The position numbers were made by a program, and so were the translations under genes. 64,000 nucleotides of DNA from contig CAVXYK010000013.1 in assembly GCA_963765875.1 (NCBI GenBank), positions 92,355 to 156,354 of the forward strand, given 5' to 3'. This DNA is from JAWKOK01 sp963765875 (lineage in GTDB: Bacteria; Chloroflexota; Anaerolineae; Caldilineales; Caldilineaceae). Under the pieces are notes generated by a model. The model was not told the DNA's origin. It did no database searches and saw only the letters and a program-made list of their open reading frames with translations. Of the stretch, positions 9,601-20,274 are shown one piece after another (position 1 is the stretch's first letter; each line of letters opens with the position of its first letter).

Positions 9601-9931
9601 GATTTGATTTCCCTACCTGCATCTGCTTGATGCCGGCTGGTCCCCACCGTCGCGTCAGCACGGTGCGGACACCAATAAACGCTGCCAGACAGACCAGAAT
9701 CAGCAGCCAGTTCCCCAGTGTTACAACCCAGAAGCCGCCGATAACCACCAGCGTACGAATGATGAAGCTCGCCCCAAATAGCAGCCCCGGGCTCTTGGCC
9801 GTCTCTATTTGTCGCACCGTCCACCAGAGCCCGCCATAGTAGAAGGCGCCCAGGATCACCCCGGCTGCGAGGGCCAGCGCAATCTGCAAGATCAGTTCGC
9901 CGGTCAGTTCAATCGTTGTCCACTCAAACAT
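9584..9931 (-). CDS. atpR: N-ATPase subunit AtpR
   Basis: A small membrane protein found only in N-ATPase operons. The start chosen is the ATG of MFEWTTIELTGELILQ. The longer frame starts inside a repeat element and is not credible. The 115 residues contain three hydrophobic segments: 'ELILQIALALAAGVILGAFYY', 'GLLFGASFIIRTLVVIGGFWV' and 'WLLILVCLAAFIGVRTVLTRR'. The conserved Arg between helices (SFIIRTLVV) is present. It sits directly before atpB, the expected place. AtpR is thought to help assemble the c-ring or interact with it; this is family knowledge, not visible here. Confidence 0.9.
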   Translation of the reverse strand: MFEWTTIELTGELILQIALALAAGVILGAFYYGGLWWTVRQIETAKSPGLLFGASFIIRTLVVIGGFWVVTLGNWLLILVCLAAFIGVRTVLTRRWGPAGIKQMQVGKSNHGTDA

Positions 9932-9956
9932 CAGCCGTATTCTCTCTGTATCTATC

Positions 9957-10250
9957 TTGGATTCCACTGTAAAGGCATTTTTTGCCACAGATTTACACAG
10001 ATAGAAAAAGGATAAGACACAGATGGTATTGGGATTACTCTGGACATCTGTAACATATCTGTGAAAATCAGGCCCTTATTTGTGGCTGTCTGTGACCTCA
10101 CTGCAAAAACAACAGTTCACCCACGGATGGAAGCAGATCGGCGCAGATGGAAAGAGCTTTTCCTCTGTGTACCTCTGTGCCCCCTTCGTGCCCCCCTCGG
10201 CGCCTCTGTGGTGAATGAGACCTTTTCGCAGTAGAGTCATCTTATGGTCT
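9957..10250. repeat. CACAGA/CTCTGTG repeat element inside the N-ATPase operon
   Basis: About 290 bp without a gene between atpQ and atpR. It is built of CCACAGATTTACACAGAT-type units facing TCTGTG units (for example TCCTCTGTGTACCTCTGTGC) and ends in TTTTCGCAGTAGAGTCATC. An inverted copy of the ending, GATTCCACTGTAAA, lies at 9958, and CCTCACTGCAAAAAC lies inside at 10097. A second copy with the same ends is at 21035-21352. It looks like a non-coding palindromic insertion that the operon tolerates. Confidence 0.8.
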
Positions 10251-10261
10251 CGATCCTGAGC

Positions 10262-10612
10262 CTATCTGTCCTGACCCTGTTCAATCTGACCGTGTTCCCG
10301 CTTCACCCAATACCATGCGTTGAGACAGCCTAGCACGATGCCGACAAAGAGCAACATCAGCGTCCACGAATAGGGGCTGAGCCAGCGCTTGTCGATCCAG
10401 ATGCCCAAGGCCAGACAGATGATCGTCGGAATCGTGATCGACCAGCCGACCATGCCGAACATACCGAAGCCGAACCAGACGCTGTCGCCTTGGTTGCGCC
10501 GGGCACGCAGCTTGCGCACTTCCTTGGTCTCCACCGTGCTGATCAGTTCATCTTCGACTTCCTGATGCCCGTGGGGCTCGGTCGTTGTTGGGCTAACATC
10601 CGGGTCTGGCAT
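10262..10612 (-). CDS. atpQ: N-ATPase subunit AtpQ (AtpI-like)
   Basis: The second accessory subunit specific to N-ATPase operons. The start is the ATG of MPDPDVSPTTTEPHG, next to GAGTTGAGG; a GTG two codons earlier is possible. After a polar, charged N-terminus of about 50 residues come two hydrophobic helices: 'MFGMVGWSITIPTIICLALGIWID' and 'SWTLMLLFVGIVLGCLNAWYWV'. This is the AtpI/AtpQ layout (G-W-S-x-x-x-P...G-x-x-x-D). It ends EQGQDR. The gene abuts atpC (stop TGA at 10615), so it is co-translated with it. It is separated from atpR by a 330-bp repeat block. Confidence 0.88.
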   Translation of the reverse strand: MPDPDVSPTTTEPHGHQEVEDELISTVETKEVRKLRARRNQGDSVWFGFGMFGMVGWSITIPTIICLALGIWIDKRWLSPYSWTLMLLFVGIVLGCLNAWYWVKREHGQIEQGQDR

Positions 10613-10614
10613 GA

Positions 10615-10995
10615 TCACCTCAACTCCATGAATCGGCGTACGAAATCGGCCTCCATGCGCGCCAGTGCGGAGCGAGCGCGACGATCACGTTCATCCAATA
10701 GCTTGAATTCTTCACGCACAGTTTGGTGTAGCCGGCCCAGATCCGCGCCCGTGACACCGTTGACGGCTGACACCAGAACTTCATCGCCGCGCTTGATCAA
10801 TACGCCTTCAGCCAGTGCAGTGAACAGCTCAGTGCCGTCATCTGTCGTGTAGGCAAGCAGTCCCGGCGCCAGTGCCGCCACAAAATCGATGTGGTGCGGC
10901 AGCAAACAGAACGATCCGTTCTGCGCCTCGGCGACCACCTTGGAGACTTGTGCTTCGACAAGAATATGGGTGGGTAGCAGGATCTTGAGTTTCAT
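10615..10995 (-). CDS. atpC: N-ATPase epsilon subunit
   Basis: This is the epsilon subunit of the stalk. The start is the ATG of MKLKILLPTHILVEAQVSK. The longer upstream frame only translates repeat DNA (it reads AASSTQ twice), so it is rejected. The protein is 126 residues. The beta-sandwich motifs 'GSFCLLPHHIDFVAALAPGLL' (G-x-x-x-x-L-P-x-H-x-x-x-x-x-x-L-x-P-G) and 'ALAEGVLIKRGDEVLVSA' are clear. The C-terminal helix pair (LDERDRRARSALARMEADFVRRFMEL) follows. It lies second in the operon after atpD, as N-ATPases require, but is parted from atpD by 212 bp of repeats. Confidence 0.9.
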   Translation of the reverse strand: MKLKILLPTHILVEAQVSKVVAEAQNGSFCLLPHHIDFVAALAPGLLAYTTDDGTELFTALAEGVLIKRGDEVLVSAVNGVTGADLGRLHQTVREEFKLLDERDRRARSALARMEADFVRRFMELR

Positions 10996-11207
10996 GGGTT
11001 TCTGCTGCGTGCTGCTTGCTGTGTGAAATGATTGCGTACTGCGTAATTTGGCGGAGCGCTGCGTGCTGCTTGCTGCGTGAATTTCGGCTGCGGAAGATTT
11101 TGGAACATTCGATCTACCTGACGAAATCAATCATCGGTTACGTTAGCGGCTCCAAATACCTGAGCTGCTCGTCTCCGCCAATATCACGTAGCAAGCAGCA
11201 CGCAGCA
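10996..11207. repeat. CTGCGTG-family inverted repeats between atpD and atpC
   Basis: Contains TGCTGCGTGCTGCTTGCTG (11003), a TTGCGTACTGCG motif (11032), GCTGCGTGCTGCTTGCTGCG (11058) and the inverse ACGTAGCAAGCAGCACGCAG (11186), ending 2-3 bases before the atpD stop. The pair at 11058/11186 can form a 21-bp stem around a loop of about 100 bases. There is no gene. Such a stem inside an operon could lower downstream expression or stabilise the upstream mRNA. Confidence 0.85.
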
Positions 11208-12638
11208 TCATCTCTTCCCCACCGCCTCATCCACCCCACCCACCATGTACATCGCCTGCTCCGGATAATCGATGAACTCGTCGGCGAGGATGCGCTCGCA
11301 GCCTTCAAGAACATCGTCGAGCGGGACCAGGCGACCGGACTGACCGGTAAACTGCTCTGTCGTGAAGAAGGGCTGGGTGAGGAATCGCTCCAGGCGGCGG
11401 GCGCGGTTGACAACACGACGGTCCGCTCGCGATAGCTCCTCCAGACCCAGCATGGCAATTACATCCTTGAGGTCCTCGTAGCCTGCCAATGTCTCCCGTA
11501 CGCCACGCGCGACCGCGTAGTGACGCTGACCCACAATGTGGGGCATGAGCATCTTGGACTCGGACTGGAGTGGATCGATGGCCGGATAGAGGCCCTGGCT
11601 GGCTCGCTCACGCGAGAGCACGATGGTTGTGGAAAGGTGGGTGAAGGTGTGGACGACGGCCGGGTCGGTGAAGTCGTCAGCCGGCACATAGACGGCCTGG
11701 ACCGCGGTGATGGCTGCACTGCGCGTGCTGCAGATGCGATCCTGGAGCTCGGCCAACTCTGTGCCCAGGGTCGGCTGATAGCCCAGCCGCGAGGGTAGTT
11801 GGCCCATCAGCGCCGAAACCTCGGCCCCGCTCTGGATAAATCGGAAGATATTGTCGATGAGCAGCAGCACATCCTGGCGCTCATCGTCACGGAAGTACTC
11901 GGCCATGGTCAGGGCACTGTGGCCCACACGGTAGCGTGCGCCGGGCGGTTCGTCCATCTGGCCGAAGACCATGACCGTGTTGTCAAGCACCTGGGCATCT
12001 ACCATGGCCTGGTAGAGTTCCTCAGCCTCGCGGCAACGCTCACCGATGCCGCAGAAGATGCTGACGCCCTCATGCTCGCTGACCATGTTGTGGATCAGCT
12101 CGGTGATCAGCACAGTCTTGCCCACGCCCGCGCCGCCGAAGAGACCGGCCTTGCCGCCCCGCTCCAAAGGAGCCAACAGGTCGATGGCCTTGATGCCGGT
12201 CTCCAGTACATCCAGCGATGTCGCCTGACGGGTCAGCGGGATCGTGTCCTGGTGGATCGAGCGAAGCTCGATATTGTCCAGCGCCGGCAGATTATCGATG
12301 GTCTCGCCGAAGACATTGAACATGCGACCCAGCAGTTTCTCGCCGACAGGCACCTTGAGCGCATCGCCCGTATCGATCACGGCATCGCCGCGTGAGAGCC
12401 CGCGTGTTGGTGTGAGCGCGACGCAGCGAACTGTCTGATGATCGAGATGGGTGACTACTTCCACCACCACCGCCTGATTTTCACCGGTCCGCAGGGCATG
12501 ACGAAGGTCAGGAATCCGCTTAGGGAACCGGCAATCAACCACACTGCCACGCACCGAGACAACACGCCCAAGGTTAGCCGGACGTTCGATTCCTCCCTGC
12601 TGCGCCATCCGTAGATCGTCCGCCTGCATCATTGTCAT
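11208..12638 (-). CDS. atpD: N-ATPase beta subunit (catalytic)
   Basis: This is the catalytic subunit of the rotary ATPase and first gene of the N-ATPase operon. The protein is 476 residues. Walker A GGAGVGKTVLITELIHN lies near residue 165, the catalytic 'GERCREAEELY' near 195, Walker B 'DVLLLIDNIFRFIQSG' near 255, and 'LPSRLGYQPTLGTELAELQ' near 285. The 'DELSEED'-type motif of ordinary beta subunits reads LGLEELSRADRRVVNRARRLERFL here. The start is supported by AAGGAT eight bases upstream. The gene order D-C-Q-R-B-E-F-A-G downstream identifies an N-ATPase rather than the housekeeping F-ATPase, which is not in this window. Confidence 0.96.
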   Translation of the reverse strand: MTMMQADDLRMAQQGGIERPANLGRVVSVRGSVVDCRFPKRIPDLRHALRTGENQAVVVEVVTHLDHQTVRCVALTPTRGLSRGDAVIDTGDALKVPVGEKLLGRMFNVFGETIDNLPALDNIELRSIHQDTIPLTRQATSLDVLETGIKAIDLLAPLERGGKAGLFGGAGVGKTVLITELIHNMVSEHEGVSIFCGIGERCREAEELYQAMVDAQVLDNTVMVFGQMDEPPGARYRVGHSALTMAEYFRDDERQDVLLLIDNIFRFIQSGAEVSALMGQLPSRLGYQPTLGTELAELQDRICSTRSAAITAVQAVYVPADDFTDPAVVHTFTHLSTTIVLSRERASQGLYPAIDPLQSESKMLMPHIVGQRHYAVARGVRETLAGYEDLKDVIAMLGLEELSRADRRVVNRARRLERFLTQPFFTTEQFTGQSGRLVPLDDVLEGCERILADEFIDYPEQAMYMVGGVDEAVGKR

Positions 12639-12656
12639 GCGAGAGATCCTTTCGGA

Positions 12657-12850
12657 CTACTGCTACTTGCTACGTGCTGCGTGAAAAATTGCTGCGTAGT
12701 TCGTACTGAGCGTTGTGCGTTTTGCTGCATGAGGTCTGGTTCGAGCTTCGATTTTCGCAGATGGGAAGGTCAGACTTGCACTGCCGTTCCCAATCCCGAC
12801 TCCTGCTTCTCCCCGAAAACCTCACGCAGCACGCAGCAAGCAGCACGCGA
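12657..12850. repeat. CTGCGTG-family repeats upstream of atpD
   Basis: TTGCTACGTGCTGCGTG (12667) and degenerate copies to 12730 face CACGCAGCACGCAGCAAGC (12821). These lie in the 332-bp gap between atpD and ppdK, which also holds the ppdK terminator. The N-ATPase promoter must lie here, but I cannot place -35/-10 boxes with confidence. Confidence 0.7.
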
Positions 12851-12865
12851 CGCCTTCTCCTCCCA

Positions 12866-12918
12866 AAAAAACACAAAGAACTCCTCTAATGCACCAGGGC
12901 ACCAGAGGAGTTCTCTAG
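12866..12918 (-). terminator. Intrinsic terminator of ppdK
   Basis: On the minus strand AGAACTCCTCT pairs with AGAGGAGTTCT around a CA/GT-rich loop. It is followed by TTGTGTTTTTTT. An 11-bp perfect stem with a T-tract about 55 bases after the ppdK stop is a classical rho-independent terminator. It separates ppdK from the N-ATPase operon. Confidence 0.88.
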
Positions 12919-12970
12919 GGTCGACCTAGGGAAAAGAACTCCCCTGGTCAGCGATATCGTTGTTCGAGTC

Positions 12971-15769
<2,799 letters not shown>

Positions 15770-16147
15770 CTTTTTACTCTCCTTATGATACGGTAATCGA
15801 ATTGGTAGATCGAGTAGATCGAATTAACAATAGAATATTCTCTGACTCAAAATGGTCGTGGGTACGATCCGTTCGCTATGAAAGCGAATCCCCAAACCAG
15901 AGGAGCCATTTCAGCAAAATTTCCACCGTTACCAGTGTAAAGAAAAAACTCTCCACATGCACCGCGCACGTGGAGAGTATCCCGCTAGACTGTTGGTTGG
16001 TTCGCTACCTAGTCAAATGGCCAGGTTCCGGAAAATGGGACTTGATCTGCGGAGTGGAACCTGAAATTGTGTACGCTGGGACGCCGACATATTGCCCTAC
16101 GGCACGACTTCTCGCTCCCATACCGCCATGATCAGGCAGGGGCATCG
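15770..16147. other. Intergenic gap, 378 bp
   Basis: Upstream of ppdK. It contains one clear terminator (listed separately) and presumably the ppdK promoter, which I cannot pinpoint. No protein-like frame was seen. Confidence 0.4.
15945..15983 (-). terminator. Intrinsic terminator of the lipoprotein gene
   Basis: On the minus strand CTCTCCAC, a loop of about 13 bases, GTGGAGAG, then TTTTTTCTTT. An 8-bp perfect stem with a T-tract, about 165 bases after the lipoprotein stop and upstream of ppdK. Confidence 0.8.
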
Positions 16148-16678
16148 CTAGCCCGCAGAATTAACAATATGAAGTCTGCTCCCTTCCAGTTTGGGTATTG
16201 TCGCTAGCTGCTCCGCCATCAACTCATTAAACCTATCCGGCGCGATGACAACCCGATCTTGCCAGAATGTCTGTTCGCCCCCGATGTATGACGGTGTCGC
16301 TAATTGGCAGGCGTAGCCAAAATCAACATCCGATCCGTTGGAGAGCCGGAAGACTAGACGGTAATGTTCAGTGCACTCCTGCCGGTCAATCAGCGGCATA
16401 TTCACTTCGAGTGCAGCCACCAACGAAGCAATCACATCGGAATCTTTGATCGCACCGTCGTAGACTTCCAACGCCATGGCTGCCTCGGTCCGTTCGAATA
16501 TCAGGATCTCTGTTGTCCCCGCCAGTCCAGCTTCAGCGGCAATGTTGATGGATTCCTGCGCTGTCGGTTCGTCTGTCGGCTGCACCGCGCGATCTTCATC
16601 AATCATCAGGGTGCATCCAGCAAACACGAGCGCACTAATGGCCAGTATGAGCGACAGAATACGCAATTGATTCTTCAT
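16148..16678 (-). CDS. Hypothetical lipoprotein
   Basis: The start chosen is the ATG of MKNQLRILSLILAISALVFAGC; the frame extends eight codons further upstream without support. The signal peptide ends in the lipobox LVFAGC, so the mature protein should be anchored by a lipidated Cys about residue 22. The rest (about 155 residues) shows 'AGTTEILIFERTEAAMALEVYDGAIKDSDVIASLVAALEVN' and two further Cys. It is a soluble extracytoplasmic domain I do not recognise. The pattern of a variable followed by 'L...L.....P.....C...Y.L.F.L.NG' resembles small secreted domains found in Chloroflexota and Firmicutes lipoproteins. A terminator follows. No operon partner is clear. Confidence 0.7.
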   Translation of the reverse strand: MKNQLRILSLILAISALVFAGCTLMIDEDRAVQPTDEPTAQESINIAAEAGLAGTTEILIFERTEAAMALEVYDGAIKDSDVIASLVAALEVNMPLIDRQECTEHYRLVFRLSNGSDVDFGYACQLATPSYIGGEQTFWQDRVVIAPDRFNELMAEQLATIPKLEGSRLHIVNSAG

Positions 16679-16718
16679 AGGAAACGTCCTTTCCTGTACC
16701 AATGCTTGTTGGGGCCGA

Positions 16719-16893
16719 TTATTCTACTCGCAGGCCCAAAACCTCACCCGAACTTGAATCGACGATAACCTCAGCCGTCTGGTCGTCGCCGGCCAATTGG
16801 ACGACCCAAACCGGGTTGCCACTCTGAAATTGAGAAAGCCCCAGCGACGATGCCAGGGCTTTCTGAGATCCATTGTTGCCAATCGCGATATTG
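16719..16893 (-). pseudogene. PepSY-domain C-terminal remnant
   Basis: Between the lipoprotein and Hsp20, the minus strand reads DNIAIGNNGSQKALASSLG, then 'SGNPVWVVQLAGDDQTAEVIVDSSSGEVLGLRVE' and a stop. The pattern W-x-V-x-L.........V-x-V-D-x-x-x-G-E-V-L is the second half of a PepSY propeptide domain. No start codon or ribosome-binding site is visible and the N-terminal half is missing, so I read it as a gene remnant starting right after the hsp20 stop. Confidence 0.5.
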
Positions 16894-16895
16894 TC

Positions 16896-17372
16896 CTACG
16901 AAGCCGTGGCCTCTATGGTCTTATGACTCTGAATCGCAATGCGTTTGGGCTTGGCGACTTCGGCTTTGGGTAGATGAATTGACAGGACACCGGCATCAAA
17001 CTCGGCCGATATGCCTTCTTCATCGACGGTCGCCGGCAATGTGATGCTGCGGCGGAAGCGTCCGGAGCGGCGTTCACGTACAAGATACTGCACGCCTTCC
17101 TGCTCGGTTTCCGATTCGAATTCTCCCGCCACCGTCAAGACATTGTTTTCGAGGGTGATTTCCAGATTCTCTTCCGGAATACCAGGTGTGGACGCACGAA
17201 CAACATATTCATTGTCCGCCTCCGTCACATCCACAGCCAGTGAGAAGGCGCTTTCGCCGTTCTCTCGTGAAGACACCTGCATCGACTGCAAAGAGTCATC
17301 GAACATACGATCCATTGTGCTACGCAACGACATCATTTCACGGAATGGATCCCATCTGGTAAGTGTGGCCAT
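16896..17372 (-). CDS. Hsp20/alpha-crystallin small heat-shock protein
   Basis: An ATP-independent holdase chaperone. The start is the second ATG (MATLTRWDPFREM), eight bases after AGGAGG; the ATG two codons earlier would lie only two bases from the ribosome-binding site. The 158 residues carry the classical bacterial Hsp20 N-terminus 'RWDPFREMMSLRSTMDRMF'. The alpha-crystallin domain (about 45-140) has 'VDVTEADNEYVVRASTPGIPEENLEITLENNVLTVAGE' and 'RRSGRFRRSITLP..V....ISAEFDAGVLSIHLPK', including the A-x-(F/Y)-x-x-G-V-L motif. It ends 'IAIQSHKTIEA'. Complete. Confidence 0.93.
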   Translation of the reverse strand: MATLTRWDPFREMMSLRSTMDRMFDDSLQSMQVSSRENGESAFSLAVDVTEADNEYVVRASTPGIPEENLEITLENNVLTVAGEFESETEQEGVQYLVRERRSGRFRRSITLPATVDEEGISAEFDAGVLSIHLPKAEVAKPKRIAIQSHKTIEATAS

Positions 17373-17582
17373 TGTCATGTCCTCCTGTTGACAGATACCC
17401 GAAAAATGGTTTGTTTCGTAGCGGACTTCAATGCCGCTATCTGAGTATCATCATACCGCTGGATGCGTCTGAAAGTCATCAACGATGCGTTAGAGGATCG
17501 TTAGATCTTGCGCTTCTATCGCCGAATCGAGCCGTTCGGCTGTTCCATGGTGAAGAAGATGGCAGGCAATGTTGTTCGCCCA

Positions 17583-17624
17583 ATCTGAAACAAAAAAGCG
17601 AACGCCGACCGGCGCTCGCTTTTT
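17583..17624 (-). terminator. Intrinsic terminator of the ba3 oxidase operon
   Basis: On the minus strand AAAAAGCGAGCGCCGG pairs with CGGCGTTCGCTTTTTTG, giving a G/C-rich stem flanked by A and T tracts. It lies about 45 bases after the subunit I stop. The A-tract on the other side could let it work in both directions. Confidence 0.82.
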
Positions 17625-17667
17625 GAACAATGTCCAGCATCTCCCTCCAATAACCAGGGAACCTCTC

Positions 17668-19368
17668 TTACCAGACCCTCAGCCCCGGCCACAGCCATTC
17701 GCTGTCCCGGAAGAGCTGATAGAGCATCGGACCATAGGAGAGGATCAGCAGGGCAATGGCGCCATTGACCCATGGCCACCAGGTGTCGAGCCACTTGGGC
17801 GCCGGTTTCGGATCCAGCGGCTCGGCCACGGGCATCTCCTGGATAGAAGTCGCTTTCTTGGCAATCGTCACAGTGCCGATCATGTTCAGGAAGTAGAGTG
17901 TCGAGCTGATGAAGAGCAGCGTAACGCCCACCATTGACCACATAAGCAGTGGCGTCCACTCAGGAGTGGCATAGGGAGCGGCTCCAAGCATAGTGCGCCG
18001 CGGCGCTCCTTGGTAGAGACCCAGCGAATGATAGGCATTACCGAAGATCAGCATGCCGAAGAACCAGGTCCAGGCTTGACCCAGTGCCATCCTACGGCTG
18101 AACAAATTCTTGCCGCGCAGCTTGGGGACCAGCCAATAGGAGATGCCGAAGAATGTCAGAGTCGTCGCCGAGCCGACAGTCAAGTGGAAGTGTCCGGGCA
18201 CCCATGAGGTGTTATGAATAACCAGATTGATGTTGTACGAGGCATTGATCATGCCGCCGATGCCGCCGAAGACAAAGAGGATGGCGGCCAGGTTCATGGA
18301 TGTGTAGACCGGATCGTGCCAGGCCAGCTTGCGGATCCACCCCAAATAGCCCTTGCCGCCATTGGCGCGCCCGCCGATTTCCAGCGAGGCGCAGACGGAG
18401 AAGGCCGTCAACAGACTGGGGAAGGCAACGCCCATGGTCAGGAGCATATGCAGGTATTTCCATGCCTGGGGAATGCCCGGATCCGTGTATTGGTGGTGGA
18501 AACCAACCGGTGTCGACAGAATCAGGAAGAGCCAGAAGACCAGGCGGGCCAACGGTTCGCTGAACATCTTGCCATTGGTCAGCGCCGGCATCATGGAGTA
18601 CCAGGCGATATAGGCCGGCAGCAGCCAGAAGTAGACCAGTGGATGGCCGAACCACCAAAAGAGCGTGCGAGCCAGCAGTGGATCGACGCCGTCAATTAGG
18701 CCAAGCGACCATGGGATCACCATGATCAGCATTTCAGTCGCCACGCCCAAGGTGGCTAGGAACCACATCAGGAAGGTGATGAGCGAGGCGAGGGCCACAA
18801 ACGGTGTGTTGACGCCCGGATTCTCTTTGCGCCAAGACCAATAGGTGAAAAAGAGACCCAGGGTCACGAGCCAGGAACCGACAACGACCAGAGTCAGGCC
18901 GACATAGTGGAACCAGACGGCCATCATCGGCGGGTAGAAGGTGTAGAGGACCGTGGCTCGATTGGTTAAGAGGGCGGTGGCCGACATCAGTAGGCCGACG
19001 ACCATTACGATCAGGCCAAGCCACTGTATCCAGGGATAGCGCAGCGGCCGATTCAGGCTCTTGACCGTTGCATAGGTCAGGTAACCGCAAATGAAAAAGG
19101 TCGTCCAAACGAGTGCATTCAAGACGCCGTGCAGCGAAAGACCCTGATAATAGGTCTTGATGACCGGATCCAGGTATGGATAGAGATCGAGTCCGGCATG
19201 TTCCAACCCTTGTAGAATGCCGATCAGCGCGCCGATACCCAGAGCAACGATTGCGATGCCAATGTTCCAACCGGTGTAGCGGTTGACGGTCTTCATGTCA
19301 CTTGCAGTCAGTACGACCGGAGATGGACCTGAGCTGATGCCGGCGGCCGTCACTGCTTGTACAGACAT
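17668..19368 (-). CDS. Cytochrome c oxidase subunit I, ba3 (B) family
   Basis: This is the catalytic haem-copper subunit reducing O2 to water and pumping protons. The start is MSVQAVTAAGISSG with AGGAGA upstream; the frame's 31-residue upstream extension has no support. The 566 residues hold about 13 membrane helices. The low-spin haem ligand region is 'LSLHGVLNALVWTTFF'. CuB and cross-link residues are in 'WWFGHPLVYFWLLPAY', with the Tyr five residues after the His. The His pair is in 'GFHHQYTDPG', and the haem a3 ligand region is 'SWVPGHFHLTVGS'. The short 'HPxVYFWLLPAY' form and the IIa peptide upstream place it with Thermus-type ba3 oxidases of high O2 affinity. Confidence 0.95.
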   Translation of the reverse strand: MSVQAVTAAGISSGPSPVVLTASDMKTVNRYTGWNIGIAIVALGIGALIGILQGLEHAGLDLYPYLDPVIKTYYQGLSLHGVLNALVWTTFFICGYLTYATVKSLNRPLRYPWIQWLGLIVMVVGLLMSATALLTNRATVLYTFYPPMMAVWFHYVGLTLVVVGSWLVTLGLFFTYWSWRKENPGVNTPFVALASLITFLMWFLATLGVATEMLIMVIPWSLGLIDGVDPLLARTLFWWFGHPLVYFWLLPAYIAWYSMMPALTNGKMFSEPLARLVFWLFLILSTPVGFHHQYTDPGIPQAWKYLHMLLTMGVAFPSLLTAFSVCASLEIGGRANGGKGYLGWIRKLAWHDPVYTSMNLAAILFVFGGIGGMINASYNINLVIHNTSWVPGHFHLTVGSATTLTFFGISYWLVPKLRGKNLFSRRMALGQAWTWFFGMLIFGNAYHSLGLYQGAPRRTMLGAAPYATPEWTPLLMWSMVGVTLLFISSTLYFLNMIGTVTIAKKATSIQEMPVAEPLDPKPAPKWLDTWWPWVNGAIALLILSYGPMLYQLFRDSEWLWPGLRVW

Positions 19369-19483
19369 AGTTTGTCTCCTCCGTTGAGTTTTTATTCGAT
19401 GAGTAGGCGGCGGCGTCTCATGCGTTCCGCTTTCCAAACTCTGCGGAACATTGCGCGACAATGGTGCGCGACAGAGACGGCTG

Positions 19484-20092
19484 CTATTCCGATGAAGCAG
19501 TCTCTGCGGCCGGATCTTCCACGATCACCTGGCCGTACATGGTGTGGTGGCCGATCGGGCTGCCTTCGACATAGCCGCAATATTCGTGGCAGATGAAATC
19601 ATATGTGCCCGGCTCATCGAACACTGCTTTCAGACTTGAGACCTGACCCGGCAATGCCATCATGTTCACGTTCGTGCCTAACAGTTTGAAGCCATGTTGT
19701 ACATCGCGGGCAGTGACAAAGAAGGTGATCTCCGAGCCCACCGGAATGCGGATTTCGCCGGGTACGAAACTCCATGTCTGTGCGGTGATATAGGCCTCAT
19801 ACTTTCCCGGCGCCAGTTCGCGTAATCCCGGATCGCTGAACGGGTTGTTGGGATCGGAAAAGTCTTCAGGCTGAATTCGGGAATATTGCCCTGGAAGCTG
19901 TACGCCGACCGCAAAACTGGAGACAGTCACTGCGACAATGAAGACCAATACGACAACCACCGAGATGCGGATCCACGCGCCTTCGAACCGGTCGATATGG
20001 ATCAGGCCACCGGGGCCGCCGTCATCCGAATCATGGTCCGAATCATGGCTGATTTCTTCCTCGACCACAGGCTCGTCCTGGTGTTCGCTCAT
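19484..20092 (-). CDS. Cytochrome c oxidase subunit II, ba3 type (CuA)
   Basis: Receives electrons from cytochrome c or a cupredoxin through the binuclear CuA centre. The start is MSEHQDEPVVEEE; the ATG overlaps the stop of the IIa peptide (ATGA). The 202 residues contain an acidic cytoplasmic N-terminus and one membrane helix ('IRISVVVVLVFIVAVTVSSFAV', about 38-60), followed by the periplasmic cupredoxin domain. CuA ligands are the His in 'DVQHGFKL' and the cluster 'CHEYCGYVEGSPIGHHTM' (C-x3-C-x-x...H-x-x-M). One helix instead of two is typical when subunit IIa is encoded separately. 115 bases separate it from subunit I. Confidence 0.95.
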   Translation of the reverse strand: MSEHQDEPVVEEEISHDSDHDSDDGGPGGLIHIDRFEGAWIRISVVVVLVFIVAVTVSSFAVGVQLPGQYSRIQPEDFSDPNNPFSDPGLRELAPGKYEAYITAQTWSFVPGEIRIPVGSEITFFVTARDVQHGFKLLGTNVNMMALPGQVSSLKAVFDEPGTYDFICHEYCGYVEGSPIGHHTMYGQVIVEDPAAETASSE

Positions 20093-20211
20093 TGCGTGAC
20101 TCCTCTCGACAGCATTGTGAAGTATGCGTTGCCCCAAAGTGCAACTAAGAAGATGGCAAAGACTAAGATCAACACAACGGTACCCATTGGTGTCTTAACA
20201 TCTTTCTTCAT
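20089..20211 (-). CDS. Cytochrome c oxidase subunit IIa (40-residue membrane peptide)
   Basis: A tiny gene of 40 codons: MKKDVKTPMGTVVLILVFAI, then FLVALWGNAYFTMLSRGVTQ. One hydrophobic helix (about residues 11-28), a charged N-terminus and a W-G-x-x-Y-F ending match the IIa peptides of ba3 oxidases, which supply the missing first helix of subunit II. GGAGGAATTGTCAAC before the ATG is a clear ribosome-binding site. The stop overlaps the subunit II start by 4 bases. Confidence 0.88.
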   Translation of the reverse strand: MKKDVKTPMGTVVLILVFAIFLVALWGNAYFTMLSRGVTQ

Positions 20212-20274
20212 GTTGACAATTCCTCCCTGTGAATAACAAAAATTCCAACCATGGACGGGTATGTGTATGGGTAG

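Noticed and set aside
10996..11130. N-terminal extension of the epsilon subunit
   Set aside because: The extra residues only translate CTGCGTG repeat DNA; the family starts at MKLKILLPTH.
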